Position numbers and translations under genes: made by a program. Shown here piece by piece: positions 23,237 to 33,212 of a stretch of DNA of 64,000 nucleotides. How positions within the stretch are numbered: position 1 is the stretch's first letter; each line of letters starts with the position of its first letter. The DNA comes from Helicostylum pulchrum (lineage: Eukaryota; Mucoromycota; Mucoromycetes; Mucorales; Mucoraceae), in contig JAIXMO010000002.1 of assembly GCA_025677825.1 (NCBI GenBank), positions 434,001-498,000 of the forward strand, in the 5' to 3' direction. Below the pieces are notes generated by a model. That model searched no databases, was not told the origin of the DNA, and saw only the letters and a program-made list of their open reading frames with translations.

Positions 23237-23704
23237 ATGTCTATGCCAAATAAAGCAACAGAACCAATGTCTATACTTAAACATACTCTTGTAAATGAAT
23301 TTTTTTTTGCATGGTTTTAAAAAAAGACTAACCCTTTTTTTTTTGAAATGTAGTCAAACCAAACTCAACAAAGTACGTTGTCAACACGATTTGTTCTGAG
23401 CGATGAAGAAGATGAAGATGGTTTAAAGTATACTTCAGACGGTGATAATGACGACGATGAGCCCAATATAGAGCCCATGTCTGCTGAAGCCTTGGAGTTA
23501 CTTAAAACAGAAAAGGTTTTAAAAGCTGGTTATTTATTGAAAAAGGGAGAAAAAAGAAGAGTAACGTATATAAAATAAACGTTTTAATATTTTAAACTAA
23601 CAACTCTTTTTCTATATACGTAGACTTGGAAAAAGCGTTGGTTTGTATTAAGAACAACAAAATTAGCAATGTATAAAGACAAGAAGGTAACTTAATACAA
23701 CAAA

Positions 23705-23738
<34 letters not shown>

Positions 23739-24981
23739 AAAAAAGTTATATTAAAAATAATTTGTTAAACAGGAGTATAAATTATTGCGAATTATTGATC
23801 TACATGAAATTCATAAAGTTGTTCAAATGAGAACAAAGCACAAGTACAAACACGTATTTGCATTTGTCACCGCTAAAAGAGTGTACTATGTTCAAGCCGA
23901 CGACCAGCAAGATATGGATGATTGGTTTCGTTTAGTAAATCAAGCGAAAGAAGATCAGCGTTTATATGATGCAGATGATGACACAAGTTCAATGGATCGT
24001 GACCAGGAGTTTGCCAAAGATGTCATTACGTCTTACAAATCAAATCATATTATACAAAATCAACGACGTCAATCAAGTGGTGGTGGTGTTGGTGGAACCT
24101 ATGATTCCGATCTGACTACAAAACCAGTGGATATTCCACAAAAGAAACCAACTGGTCCATTAAGTGAATATTCTGTTGGTTATACTTACCCACTATCTCC
24201 TTCCTCTGACCAAACAAACCAAATGAGTGTCATTGACGGTATTGCTAGTTCAGAAGACGATGAAGAATACGGTGCAGCAGATAAACTGAATGTGGAATCC
24301 GAAGGAAGTAAAAACCGAGTACTCATTGAAGGCTATTTACTTAAATTAGGCCGTAATAAAGGCTGGAGAAAACGTTGGTTTGTGTTACGACCGGAAACAT
24401 TATCGTATTATGAAGACGAAAAAGAATACTCTCCTCATCGCATCATTCCTTTACATCATATTATTGATTCATTAGAAATTGATCCTGTCAGTAAATCAAA
24501 ACAGCACTGCTTTAAAATCATCATTCCAAAGAGAAGTTACGTTCTATGTGCTTCCACTGAAAATGATATGGATTCTTGGTTAAATGCGTTGGTCGTAGCT
24601 ATCGGTAGAGCTAAAAAGGAATTCGCTGATGAGTCTAAACCTTCAACACCTTCTACCCCTCAGCCTCAACATCAATACCAAACTGTACGACAATTATCTT
24701 TAATACCTGAATCTTGTAATAATAATAACAATAATAATATCACCACCGCCGCTACTACCGCTACCGCTGTTACTACTAATATTACTACTACTTATGGTGT
24801 TCAAAAAGTACAATCTACTCATTCTTCTGCTGACTCATTCGAGAATATTAGTCATATATCTGGCGTCAGTGGTGCAGGTGGTGTAGGTGGTGCTGGCGGC
24901 GCATTAGGTGCTACGCCAACTTCAACTGGTTTAATTCAATTACATTCTAGAGCATCTGAAAGACTTGGTCGTGCAAAGTAG
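23237..24981 (+). CDS. Tandem PH-domain protein (Opy1/TAPP-like layout)
   Basis: Predicted peripheral membrane phosphoinositide-binding protein of 510 aa, from four exons (23237-23290, 23354-23560, 23624-23686, 23773-24981). The start MSMPNKATEPMSILKHTL joins in frame to an acidic segment (LSDEEDEDG). PH domain 1, about residues 74-170, has VLKAGYLLKKGEKRR, then TWKKRWFVLRTTKLAMYKD and ending DDQQDMDDWFRLVNQA. PH domain 2, about 290-390, has RVLIEGYLLKLGRNKGWRKR, WFVLRPETLSYYEDEKEY and ending ENDMDSWLNAL. Both carry the K-x-W-K/R-x-R-W-F-V-L signature and the terminal helix Trp. The remainder is Ser/Thr/Asn-rich and Gly-rich, probably disordered. Yeast Opy1 also has two PH domains, but orthology is not established. 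Confidence 0.85.
23706..23736 (+). repeat. Poly-A run inside an intron
   Basis: An unbroken run of about 31 A residues inside intron 3 of the PH-domain gene, between the gtaact donor and the aacag acceptor. It is a likely site of length variation or assembly error. Confidence 0.9.
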
Positions 24982-25106
24982 TAGATTTCTTTTTTATTTA
25001 ACTTTTTATATACAAATATACCTTTTTTTTAACAGTAATAAATTCATCATAATAAATAATAAACAAATATCTATTTTTAAATTAAAAAGAAACATGATTG
25101 TTTGTA

Positions 25107-25370
25107 TCACCAATGACAATTCGGGTAACACCCCCTCCCGAGCCTTACTGAGAAACTACAACAAGTTTGAACGCGTTTCATTGTATTAGATTTTCTTGCG
25201 TAACAAATTACGCTATATCCTTCATTTTTTAAAGACTGAATCGTCTGCTGGTATAATGGTAACTGTTCGACAATGATTAAATGAATAAATAAAAATTAGG
25301 AAACCTTACCTTGTATTTCTCCTTTAATACGTACAATGATCGAACTGAAATGGTCACTGCTCCATCAATT
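25107..25370 (-). pseudogene. Spliced 3' gene relic, possibly element-derived
   Basis: Minus strand: a frame reading DGAVTISVRSLYVLKEKYK reaches a gtaagg donor at 25309. A 47-nt candidate intron follows, then an acag acceptor. The next exon reads LPLYQQTIQSLKNEGYSVI and CYARKSNTMKRVQTCC, and it ends at a stop near 25107. The junction keeps the frame. No start or upstream domain can be found, so this is probably the truncated end of a lost gene. The YARKS block reminds me of a lineage-specific, often multicopy protein family in zygomycetes, but I cannot name it. Confidence 0.35.
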
Positions 25371-25481
25371 TTTTTTTCGCACTAATGTACCAGTTAAACG
25401 CCCTCTTTTTTTTATTTATTTATTAAGGAGTGCAAAATAGTAAATGTTATATACAGTAAATAAGCGTTTTGATATAAAAGT

Positions 25482-26720
25482 TTATTGTTTAGAATGGAAC
25501 ACTGGACATTTAGGCATGAATTTCTCGGGTCCTAATTCTTCAATACGGTATCCATCTTTATAAATAGCCGGATCATAAACAAAGTAATGAGGCACGTATT
25601 TACCATGCTCGTTTGCATTGAACGGAGTTCTTAAATCAAACGTGTGTCTAGGAAGACAAAGGTACTTGATAAATGTAGCACGCAAATAAACCGTGATTTG
25701 GAAAATGCGTTGGATTAAGTAACTAGGTGTGCTGATACCAAACGCTTTACACTCTCCTTCTTCTAATAAGCAAGGTATCATGGTGTATACTAATGGAAGC
25801 AGAAATCCCGGTAATTTCTTTCCCAAGTGTTTAATTGTTGGATCCGCACAAATCCAATTAGCAGGATGGTATTTAACAGATGCGACTTCATATTTCTGAT
25901 TTAAAAAAAGAATTAGGGGGCATGCTATAAAAAGTATGCGTCTAGTTTGGGATTGTTTACCTTTTGTATAACGGTCCATTCATCAAGTGTATCAGGAATA
26001 TCTTTAATAAGCATTTTAGTGCCAATCTCATGCCAGACTTTAAAAATAGCATTGATTTCTCTAATATCCAATTTCCGCCACTCCCAACTATTGATCCAAC
26101 GAATAGGTTCCAGAACAAACAGAACCAAGGTATAAAGGTAATCGTCATTGGAGATATTGTACTTTCCATGAAGTTCGTTTAATCGGTTGAGAGATGCCTC
26201 GCGTCTCTCGTATTGTTTCTTGATATCCTTTTGTGATAGATGAGGGTTACAACGCATCTCGTTTTGAATACGTGGATAGGCATCGATGATTTCAGACAGA
26301 ATAAGTTCCGTATCTTCTGCACGGCGAGGACATTCGTCTGTAAATTGTCGTGTAGATACAAGTAGTTTACTTACAGAAGGTGTAGCAAATGGTTTAAAAA
26401 GCGCAAATTCAAGTGATGACCTTGCAAACACTATTTTATATATAAAAAATCATTTTGAGTTGATCGAGTTTTTTTAAAATGATTTTTTTTTAAAAAAACT
26501 TACAAGGAAATTCTTTTCGAAATATATTACTATATATTTCTACAGCTATATCGTGGTCCTGTAAGATGACGTTGGGATCTGGGTACTTTTCAATCATTTT
26601 GTTTAAAGACTTGTATCGGTTGTATCGCACATAACCCAAGTAAGTCAGTGTTAAAAGTATCGTAGACATGACGAGTAAGTCAGTCATACTGGATCCAGCA
26701 ATAAATATTTCAAGAAACAT
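25482..26720 (-). CDS. ER-bound oxygenase, mpaB/rubber-oxygenase-like (DUF2236)
   Basis: Predicted membrane-anchored member of the mpaB/mpaB' family, 366 aa from three exons (26720-26504, 26430-25961, 25895-25482), all in frame. An N-terminal hydrophobic segment (MTDLLVMSTILLTLTYLGYV) would anchor it in the ER. The body has YNRYKSLNKMIEKYPDPN, SVSKLLVSTRQFTDECPRRA and ASLNRLNELHGKYNISNDDY, as in fungal mpaB-like proteins. These continue with LYTLVLFVLEPIRWINSWEW and the C-terminal YLRATFIKYLCLPRH. Family members include the mycophenolic-acid tail-cleaving oxygenase, but most fungal copies are uncharacterised, so the substrate is unknown. A second in-frame ATG at 26687 would shorten the protein by 11 residues. 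Confidence 0.7.
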
Positions 26721-26885
26721 TGGGGGTAAAGAAAAAGAGTACAAGTTCCCTTTCTGACAAAAAAATACCGTAAATATATGTTTTTTTTTGCTCTCTCCTG
26801 AAAACTTTAAATTCAAGTTTTTGGGGTGCATCTTGTAACCTGTTTCCTCAAACATGTTTTGAAGAAAAACAAACAAATAAATCAT

Positions 26886-27537
26886 TGGTCGTCATTTGAC
26901 TCCCCTCTCCTAGTTTTATTGAAACGCGCCAAAATACAAAAAAGAGTGTGTCGTACAATGGCGGGAATCTCTTCCTTTTGCTTATTTTGTTTTAGAATAA
27001 CTTTCGCGTTTTTTTTTGATCCGTCTAAAATTATAACCTTTACTAAAAAAAATAATGAGCGAGTAAATCATCTCTTGAAAAAGGGCCAAGCCTATGGTAA
27101 TTTAACCTATCATAAAGCTTGAAAAGGTAATTTAGCCAACAAACGACAGGCATCTAAGAACCAGGGAGTTATTTACACATGTGCTATAAGGTACAAACAT
27201 TTACTGATACCCAATTTTGCAGTATCCAATTCGCTTTTTTGTTACACGCTTTTTTTTTTTGCATTAAACAAGTGTATACAAAAATGATGAAATAGGCCAC
27301 ATGAGTAAAAGTGACCATTTTATCAGTCCCAAGCTGTATTTATTCTATCTTTTTTTCAGAATAGATTAATCATTTTTCTTCCTCCCTTCCTTTACAATCC
27401 ATGCTATTTAGAACATGGAATAAAAGGATTGGAAATAAAAGGTGAAAGATAAAAGAATAAAAAGGTGAAAGACAATAGAAAGTATTGTGAAGACTTTGTA
27501 TAAAGAATTTATTATAAGAAAAAGACAAACCGTATGT
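26886..27537. other. Gene-poor region, left part of a relic island
   Basis: About 650 bp of AT-rich sequence. The only longer frames are low complexity or overlap the 5' end of the mpaB-like gene. Nothing supportable. Confidence 0.4.
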
Positions 27538-28191
27538 ATGAAGGATATCAATACTGACGAGTTAGATGTTGTCACTGGAGAGTTCGCTCGCCAATCATCA
27601 ACAATCCCCTCAAATTGTACGGGATTTACTCAAGCCTGCCCTCACTACCAAGGTTCATTTAAATGCTGTATTGAAACGTATGCCTTACCTACCTGCAACT
27701 AAAATCAAGACTGTCGTTGTGCCTATGATTCAAATCATGGGATTATCTTGTGTGCTTTACGGAATGAATATTATTGATAAGAAGGTGTACACATTACAAA
27801 AAATACCTTCTATTAATTATCCAAGTACACAGCATGAAGTAAAGAGCGGTAGGATCAAATCATTGTCGGATGGCTTTGCTTTGGTGGAGGTAAATGAAAC
27901 TAGTTGGAATTGCTTTTGTTATTTTAGAGTAGCTTTGTTTAATTTTTTGCTTCCCTTTCTCTTTCTACCATTTCCCATTTGGTTTTGTTAGTATATGATT
28001 AAGAGCATTGAAAAAATGATCATTGAGTATAGTAGGACGCCTAATAATGACATGCGAAATATCAAAAATGGACGGAAGAGAAAGTAAATATCAAAACAAT
28101 TGACATTGATCAGTATATTTCACCTGTAATCAAATGCCCCAGTTCCGAAAATGTAGAAGATGAAGTTGACAGGCAAGAAGATGATGAGTAA
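27538..28191 (+). pseudogene. Frameshifted spliced gene relic, unknown function
   Basis: Coding character is strong but split over frames. MKDINTDELDVVTGEFARQ starts at 27538, then the frame shifts to VRDLLKPALTTKVHLNAVLK, IKTVVVPMIQIMGLSCVLYG and MNIIDKKVYTLQKIPS. A GT-AG intron (27890-27991) joins LSDGFALVE in frame to YMIKSIEKMIIEYSRTPNN. A further shift gives KWTEEKVNIKTIDIDQYIS and an acidic tail EDEVDRQEDDE to the stop at 28191. Retention of an intron with clean phase suggests a once-functional spliced gene that decayed recently. No domain is recognised. Confidence 0.5.
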
Positions 28192-28731
28192 GAAAACGAG
28201 GAGCAAGAAGATGAAGAATAATTCTATAAATATTATACTGTATGATAGCGCTTGTGCGTTAAAGCTAGCCATATGAATATTGTCAGTTACTATTATATCA
28301 ACAGACTCCATATATCATCATCCATATTTTAAATAAACATTCCCTTATCGAATAGTTTTACTAGCTATTGCTTCAAATGCTAGTGCTGAATACTCTATAT
28401 TTTATCTTTAATATTCTCTTGGTTCCTATCTTACTATCCGACTGGAAGCACGGTATTTGAATTGCTGAAGATTTATAACTTAAATGCGTGGAGCTGAGAT
28501 AGTGAAATAGCTTTCGTCTGATACTCGTTTTGGCTCTATATTTATTATTGCTCCTTTCATTTAACAGCTTATTTTCCTTACTTTACTAATACTACTATTT
28601 ATAATAACGACTATCGCTTTGGCTGCAAATAAAACTATTAATAATTCCTTTGTAAATACACCTGCTGAATGTAGAATCAAGAATCCTCTGTCCTGGGATA
28701 TTGAAATTCATGCAACTTCCCAACATGCGGT
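28192..28731. other. Between two relics, nothing firm
   Basis: AT-rich sequence. One stretch near 28620-28730 has weak coding character (NKTINNSFVNTPAECRIKNP) that may belong to the relic downstream, but it cannot be joined to it. Confidence 0.3.
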
Positions 28732-29089
28732 GTTGTTATAGGAGATGATATCGCTATCAAGGCCGAGGACACAATGAAATTATTAGAATTTTTCAAATTA
28801 GAAAGCACCTCTGGTGCTCAGCTTAAGGATCATTTGGCTCGTACAAAGAATGGGGAGGCTATTGAGCGTGAAAATGTGGCTTCATAAATGTCTGCTGTGA
28901 ACATCTCAGCAAACTTATAGGATCTATTATGAACTTTGATATCCAGTTTCGATAAGGAGGAGGAGGCTGTAAACCTGTTCTTTCTCAAAGGGCCCTAAAC
29001 TGAGCGATGTAAAAGTTACTTCAAAGGTCATTGAAAGAAGCAAAGATGTTCCTATTGAACATTTACAAAATTTTATCCAGTATATTTAA
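28732..29089 (+). pseudogene. Decayed coding fragment, unknown function
   Basis: The frame VVIGDDIAIKAEDTMKLLEF, FKLESTSGAQLKDHLARTKN, GEAIERENVAS is followed by stops. After frame changes it resumes as SDVKVTSKVIERSKDVPIEH, LQNFIQYI and a stop at 29087-29089. The helical, charged composition is that of a real protein rather than random sequence. No start codon is associated and no family is recognised. Confidence 0.35.
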
Positions 29090-29539
29090 AAAAAAGTAGA
29101 TACAGAGCACTATTTTTGTGTGAAAGTGCACTAGTTTTTAGTTGCATAATTACAAAATTTATACAGACACATTGGTAGTACATATTTTGATGTGTGTATT
29201 CTAACATCACGGGACAACGAAGTTTCAAGATAATATAAAAAATAAAGCCTCCTGTAATCATTAAGTGATAGAATGTCATAGTCATTTGCAATACAACTTG
29301 ATTAACCTCTACCGTTTCTAATCCACAAACAATTCTACCTAACTGCCGTTTCTCCTTTCCGATTTGCCTATTTTTCTTTTTCTGTAAAAAGAAAACATCC
29401 TTATTTTCTGTATGTACGACTATAAAGCTTTTTACTAGTTGCAAAACATAAAAAAAAGTCATCTATTATTTGTTTAATTATCTGACAAAATAACGGGGTT
29501 TGTTTTGATGAGGGCGTCAGTGAAACCATGTATCTTTTA

Positions 29540-29574
<35 letters not shown>

Positions 29575-29622
29575 TTTTTTCTCTTTCTCTTCACTTTATA
29601 TTTTTTTTTTAAAAAAAAAGAG

Positions 29623-32544
29623 ATGGATTCGTTTGATAGACCGCCTTTAATAAAAGCAAGGTCAAACTCTTCTTCTTTCCTTCAGCAGAATAGAAGACCA
29701 AGTCGTACAACGTCTGCTAAATATGGATCGATTGTAGAAGAAAGAAGACAACCGGAAGAAGAAGAAGACGAAGAGAGTGACGAGCAAGAGCAAGATGATA
29801 ACCTATTAAACCCAGACGAAGAACTAAGAGAAGACGGTACGCGCCGCATGCCTAATGAGCGCATGTCAATGAACAGTATTGATTACGAGATTACTTTAAA
29901 GGACAGACAGGAAGTAAGTACTATATACTGATAAACTATAGTATATACAAACTAAATATTTTCTTTTTTGTAAGGCTATGAATAAACAACATCCATTTGG
30001 TTTACCAATTTGGAAACCAGCTCTTTACAAAAAATCACGTTCAGTTGTACGTAAAGCAAACAGTGCACTGCATTCATCGCCTTCTTCTTCACCCGAGTTA
30101 TTTTTAAATCCAGGCAACATACTTTGGTTGATTTTATTCGGTTGGTGGCTGACTCTGGTTATTTTCATCGTGTCACTTCCGTTTAGTTTATTTCAATCTC
30201 CTTATGGTATGATTTTTAGAGAGTTAAGTTTGTATGTGCTTTGGCCGTTTGGTCGATACGTTGAAAGATTGGTAGAGATTACACCTTCGGTCATGAACAG
30301 TTTGGAAAGAGAGAGATCTGCGCAATCTTCCGTATTGATCGATGATGATGACGAGTTTGATATGGATGAAGAGGGCGGGTTATTGGATCATCATAAAAAG
30401 AAAAAATATAATTGGTTTCGCTCCGTTTATGAAACCGTCAAGATCGGACCATCTGCCATACTTTATTATATCGTGTTTTATACAATTATCGGTAAATGTG
30501 TACATATATAATCTCATATATGAATACAAGTGTCTCTGACCTTTTTTTCCCTCTCAAACAGCCCCATTGTTACTACTAGTTTCTAGTATATGTTGGATGT
30601 GTGTAGTTACAGTTCCAATGGCAAAGCTTAATTATATTTTAGTTCGTCATCTTCGTCGTCACCCACTTAGTCTTCGATTTAGATCGAAACCATCGCAATT
30701 AACCGGTGGACTGGGTCATCAACCTACGGTAATTTTATTATGTACATATCAAGCGTTTGGATGGCAATATTACAAGTACACCTACGACGGCATCAACATT
30801 ATGTTTATCAACCTTATACCACTTGTCTTTTTCGTTATATTTGACGACTATGTCTTGAGAGAATACTTTCCCGATTCACTTATTACGTCACCTACCACGA
30901 TCTTTTGCTTATCTTTAGCTTCAGTGATTCCGTTATCTTACTTTATTGGTATGGGCGTCAGTTCCGTATCCGCTCAAAGTAGTATGGGGTTAGGTGCTGT
31001 CATCAATGCTACTTTTGGTAGTATTATTGAAATTATTTTATACTCCGTGTCCTTGATCGCTGGTAAGAGTCCGTTGGTAGAAGGTTCCTTGATCGGTAGT
31101 ATCCTGGCAGGTGTATTATTGATGCCTGGGTTCTCTATGCTTAGTGGTGCTGTTAAACGCAAAGAGCAACGATTTAACGCAAAGAGCGCAGGTGTCACTG
31201 GTACAATGTTGATCATGGCTATTATTGGTGCTTTATCTCCAACATTATTTTATCAATTTTTCGGTTCCGTAAGTTTTTTAAACGTTTTTTCTATTAAAAA
31301 CAAAACAAACAATTTATCTTTTTTTTTTTCCTTAGTTTGAATTACGTTGTACAGGATGTCCTGAAAATGCAGATCCTACTGGCTCCATTTCATGCTCACA
31401 TTGTTATTACGATCAAATGAATTTCTTTGACGATCCAGTATATCAAAATAGTGTCAAACCATACATGTGGATCTGTGCTGCAGTTTTGCCTTCTGCTTAT
31501 ATTATTGGTTTATTATTCAGTTTACATACGCATGCTGATATGGTTTGGAAAAGTTCAAGCGCAGTTCTTAAACCGCCTGCTCCTCCTCATCCAAGAGTAT
31601 ACCCTATTACTATCATTCATCCCAGCCATGAACAGACTCCATTAAATGCTACTGATACACAAATTGTTCGAGGTAAAGATATCTAACATATATGTATGGC
31701 TCTTTTTTTTTTAAAAACAAGTATATTAGCTGTGGTAAATAATCCTCAAACAGTAAATGAAAACTATACACCTATCGCATTTGTACACGCAAAAGAACCA
31801 GAGGAAGAGGAAGAAGAGGAAGCAGCAGCCGGTCACGATTCACCTAATTGGGGTAAAGGCAAGAGTTATACAGTCTTGTTTGGATGTACATTACTCTACG
31901 CCATCATTGCAGAGATCTTGGTGGATACAGTAGATTTAGTAATGGAAGGAGTCAATATTGATGAAAAGTTTCTTGGGTTGACATTATTTGCTTTGGTACC
32001 CAATATCACCGAATTCATGAATGCTATTTCTTTCGCGTTAAATGGAAATATTGTTTTAAGGTTTTTCCATCACTTTTTTTTTTGTTTTTAATTATTTATA
32101 AATATCAACTCCTTGGAATTTTTTTTCGTATGTATATTTTGAACTAACCTGTATATATTTAGTATGGAAATCGGTTCAGCTTATGCTTTACAGGTATGTT
32201 TATTGCAAATCCCTGCTATGGTAGCATTTTCGCTATGGTATAATTGGGGCAAAGAAGAGATTCAAAAGTTTACGTTCAAGTAAGTATTTTATTAAAAAAA
32301 GTGGATTTGCAGCAGAAAAAACTAACAATCGAATCTTGCATCTAGCCTCATGTTTCCTCGTTGGGATATTATTTCGGTTATATTTTCGGTCTTTTTGTTG
32401 ACTTACACGTACCAAGAAGGAAAGTCAAATTACTTTAAGGGATCTATTCTCATTCTTAGTTATGTTGTATTAGTAGCAGGATTCTTTTATATACCGTCCG
32501 TTGATAGTGGTGTAAGTCATACTGCTTCTATTACTGGTATTTAA
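29623..32544 (+). CDS. VNX1: Vacuolar monovalent cation/H+ antiporter, CAX superfamily
   Basis: Polytopic transporter of 832 aa in seven exons (29623-29913, 29975-30491, 30562-31268, 31336-31672, 31730-32060, 32163-32279, 32346-32544), probably exchanging Na+/K+ for protons at the vacuole or endomembrane as yeast Vnx1 does. The N-terminus is hydrophilic and acidic. Family features are FGLPIWKPALYKKSRSV, LFLNPGNILWLILFGWWL and SLYVLWPFGRYVE. Alpha-repeat 1 is GLGAVINATFGSIIEIILYS. A Cys-rich loop, CTGCPENADPTGSISCSHC, follows. Alpha-repeat 2 is LVPNITEFMNAISFALNGN, then SMEIGSAYALQ. About a dozen hydrophobic segments are visible. Closely related fungal proteins can differ in ion preference, so the substrate is inferred. 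Confidence 0.88.
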
Positions 32545-32833
32545 TAAAATGTCGCGTATACATGCTAGCGTATATCTCTTTACTTTATCTCTTTTTTTTT
32601 TATCTCTCTCTCTTTCCCTCTGTTTTCTTGATCTTACTTCCCCTGCATAATTCAAGCAACTCCTATAATACGTTTTTTTTAAGTGAGCAACTAACAACAA
32701 AACATCAGTTTATACTCCCTTTTTAGTTTTTGCCCTTTCTTTTTTGTTATCCCTTTTTTTTGCGCTCTTTCTCACACTCTTTTTCGCTCACTCTTTTTCA
32801 ACATCCATATTTATCCTCTTTTTTTTTCCATCT

Positions 32834-32885
<52 letters not shown>

Positions 32886-33212
32886 TTTCTTTTCCTGTTA
32901 CCCCGCCCTTTTTTTTAATAATATATTTTCCCTCTTTTTTTTTTCTTCTTCTTTTTAAAGTTTTAGGAACCTAAAATAAAAAATCACGAAAAAAAAAACC
33001 TTTTAGAAAGAAAAAAAAAAAGTAAACTTGAAATCGAAATTTTTACTTTTTGTACATATTTTTTTTGTGCTGTTATATGTCGTTGAATTTTAATCAAGAC
33101 TGTACAAAATAGATCAACTCCATAAAAAAAAAAAATAGATACAGCAAGAAAAAAAAGCCTTTTTTTTTAATATATATTTCTTCTTTTTCTCTCTCTTTTT
33201 TTTTTAAAAAGA
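32545..33212. promoter_or_regulatory. Pyrimidine-rich 5' region of the chitin synthase gene
   Basis: This 668-bp spacer is extremely T/C-rich on the plus strand between about 32590 and 32960. It then has alternating T and A runs, ending in T10A5 immediately before the ATG at 33213. CT-rich tracts upstream of starts are common in highly expressed filamentous-fungal genes. I call no specific factor site. Confidence 0.4.
32839..32890. repeat. (CT)n microsatellite in 5' region
   Basis: CT dinucleotide runs with a few T insertions, about 50 nt, embedded in a wider pyrimidine tract upstream of the motor-chitin synthase start codon. Confidence 0.85.

Noticed and set aside
25247..25270. tRNA-like A-box (tggtataatgg) and B-box (gttcga) in the PH/mpaB spacer
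   Set aside because: The two motifs are only a few bases apart and no cloverleaf or acceptor stem can be drawn. The same bases are better explained as an exon/intron boundary of a minus-strand relic.
26826..27122. 98-codon plus-strand open frame next to the mpaB-like gene
   Set aside because: Its composition is Phe/Lys/Cys low complexity, it overlaps the opposite-strand 5' region, and it has no motif or splice support.
32730..32974. Ser/Leu/Phe-repeat open frames in the CT-rich tract
   Set aside because: They arise from a pyrimidine microsatellite and have no protein-like composition.
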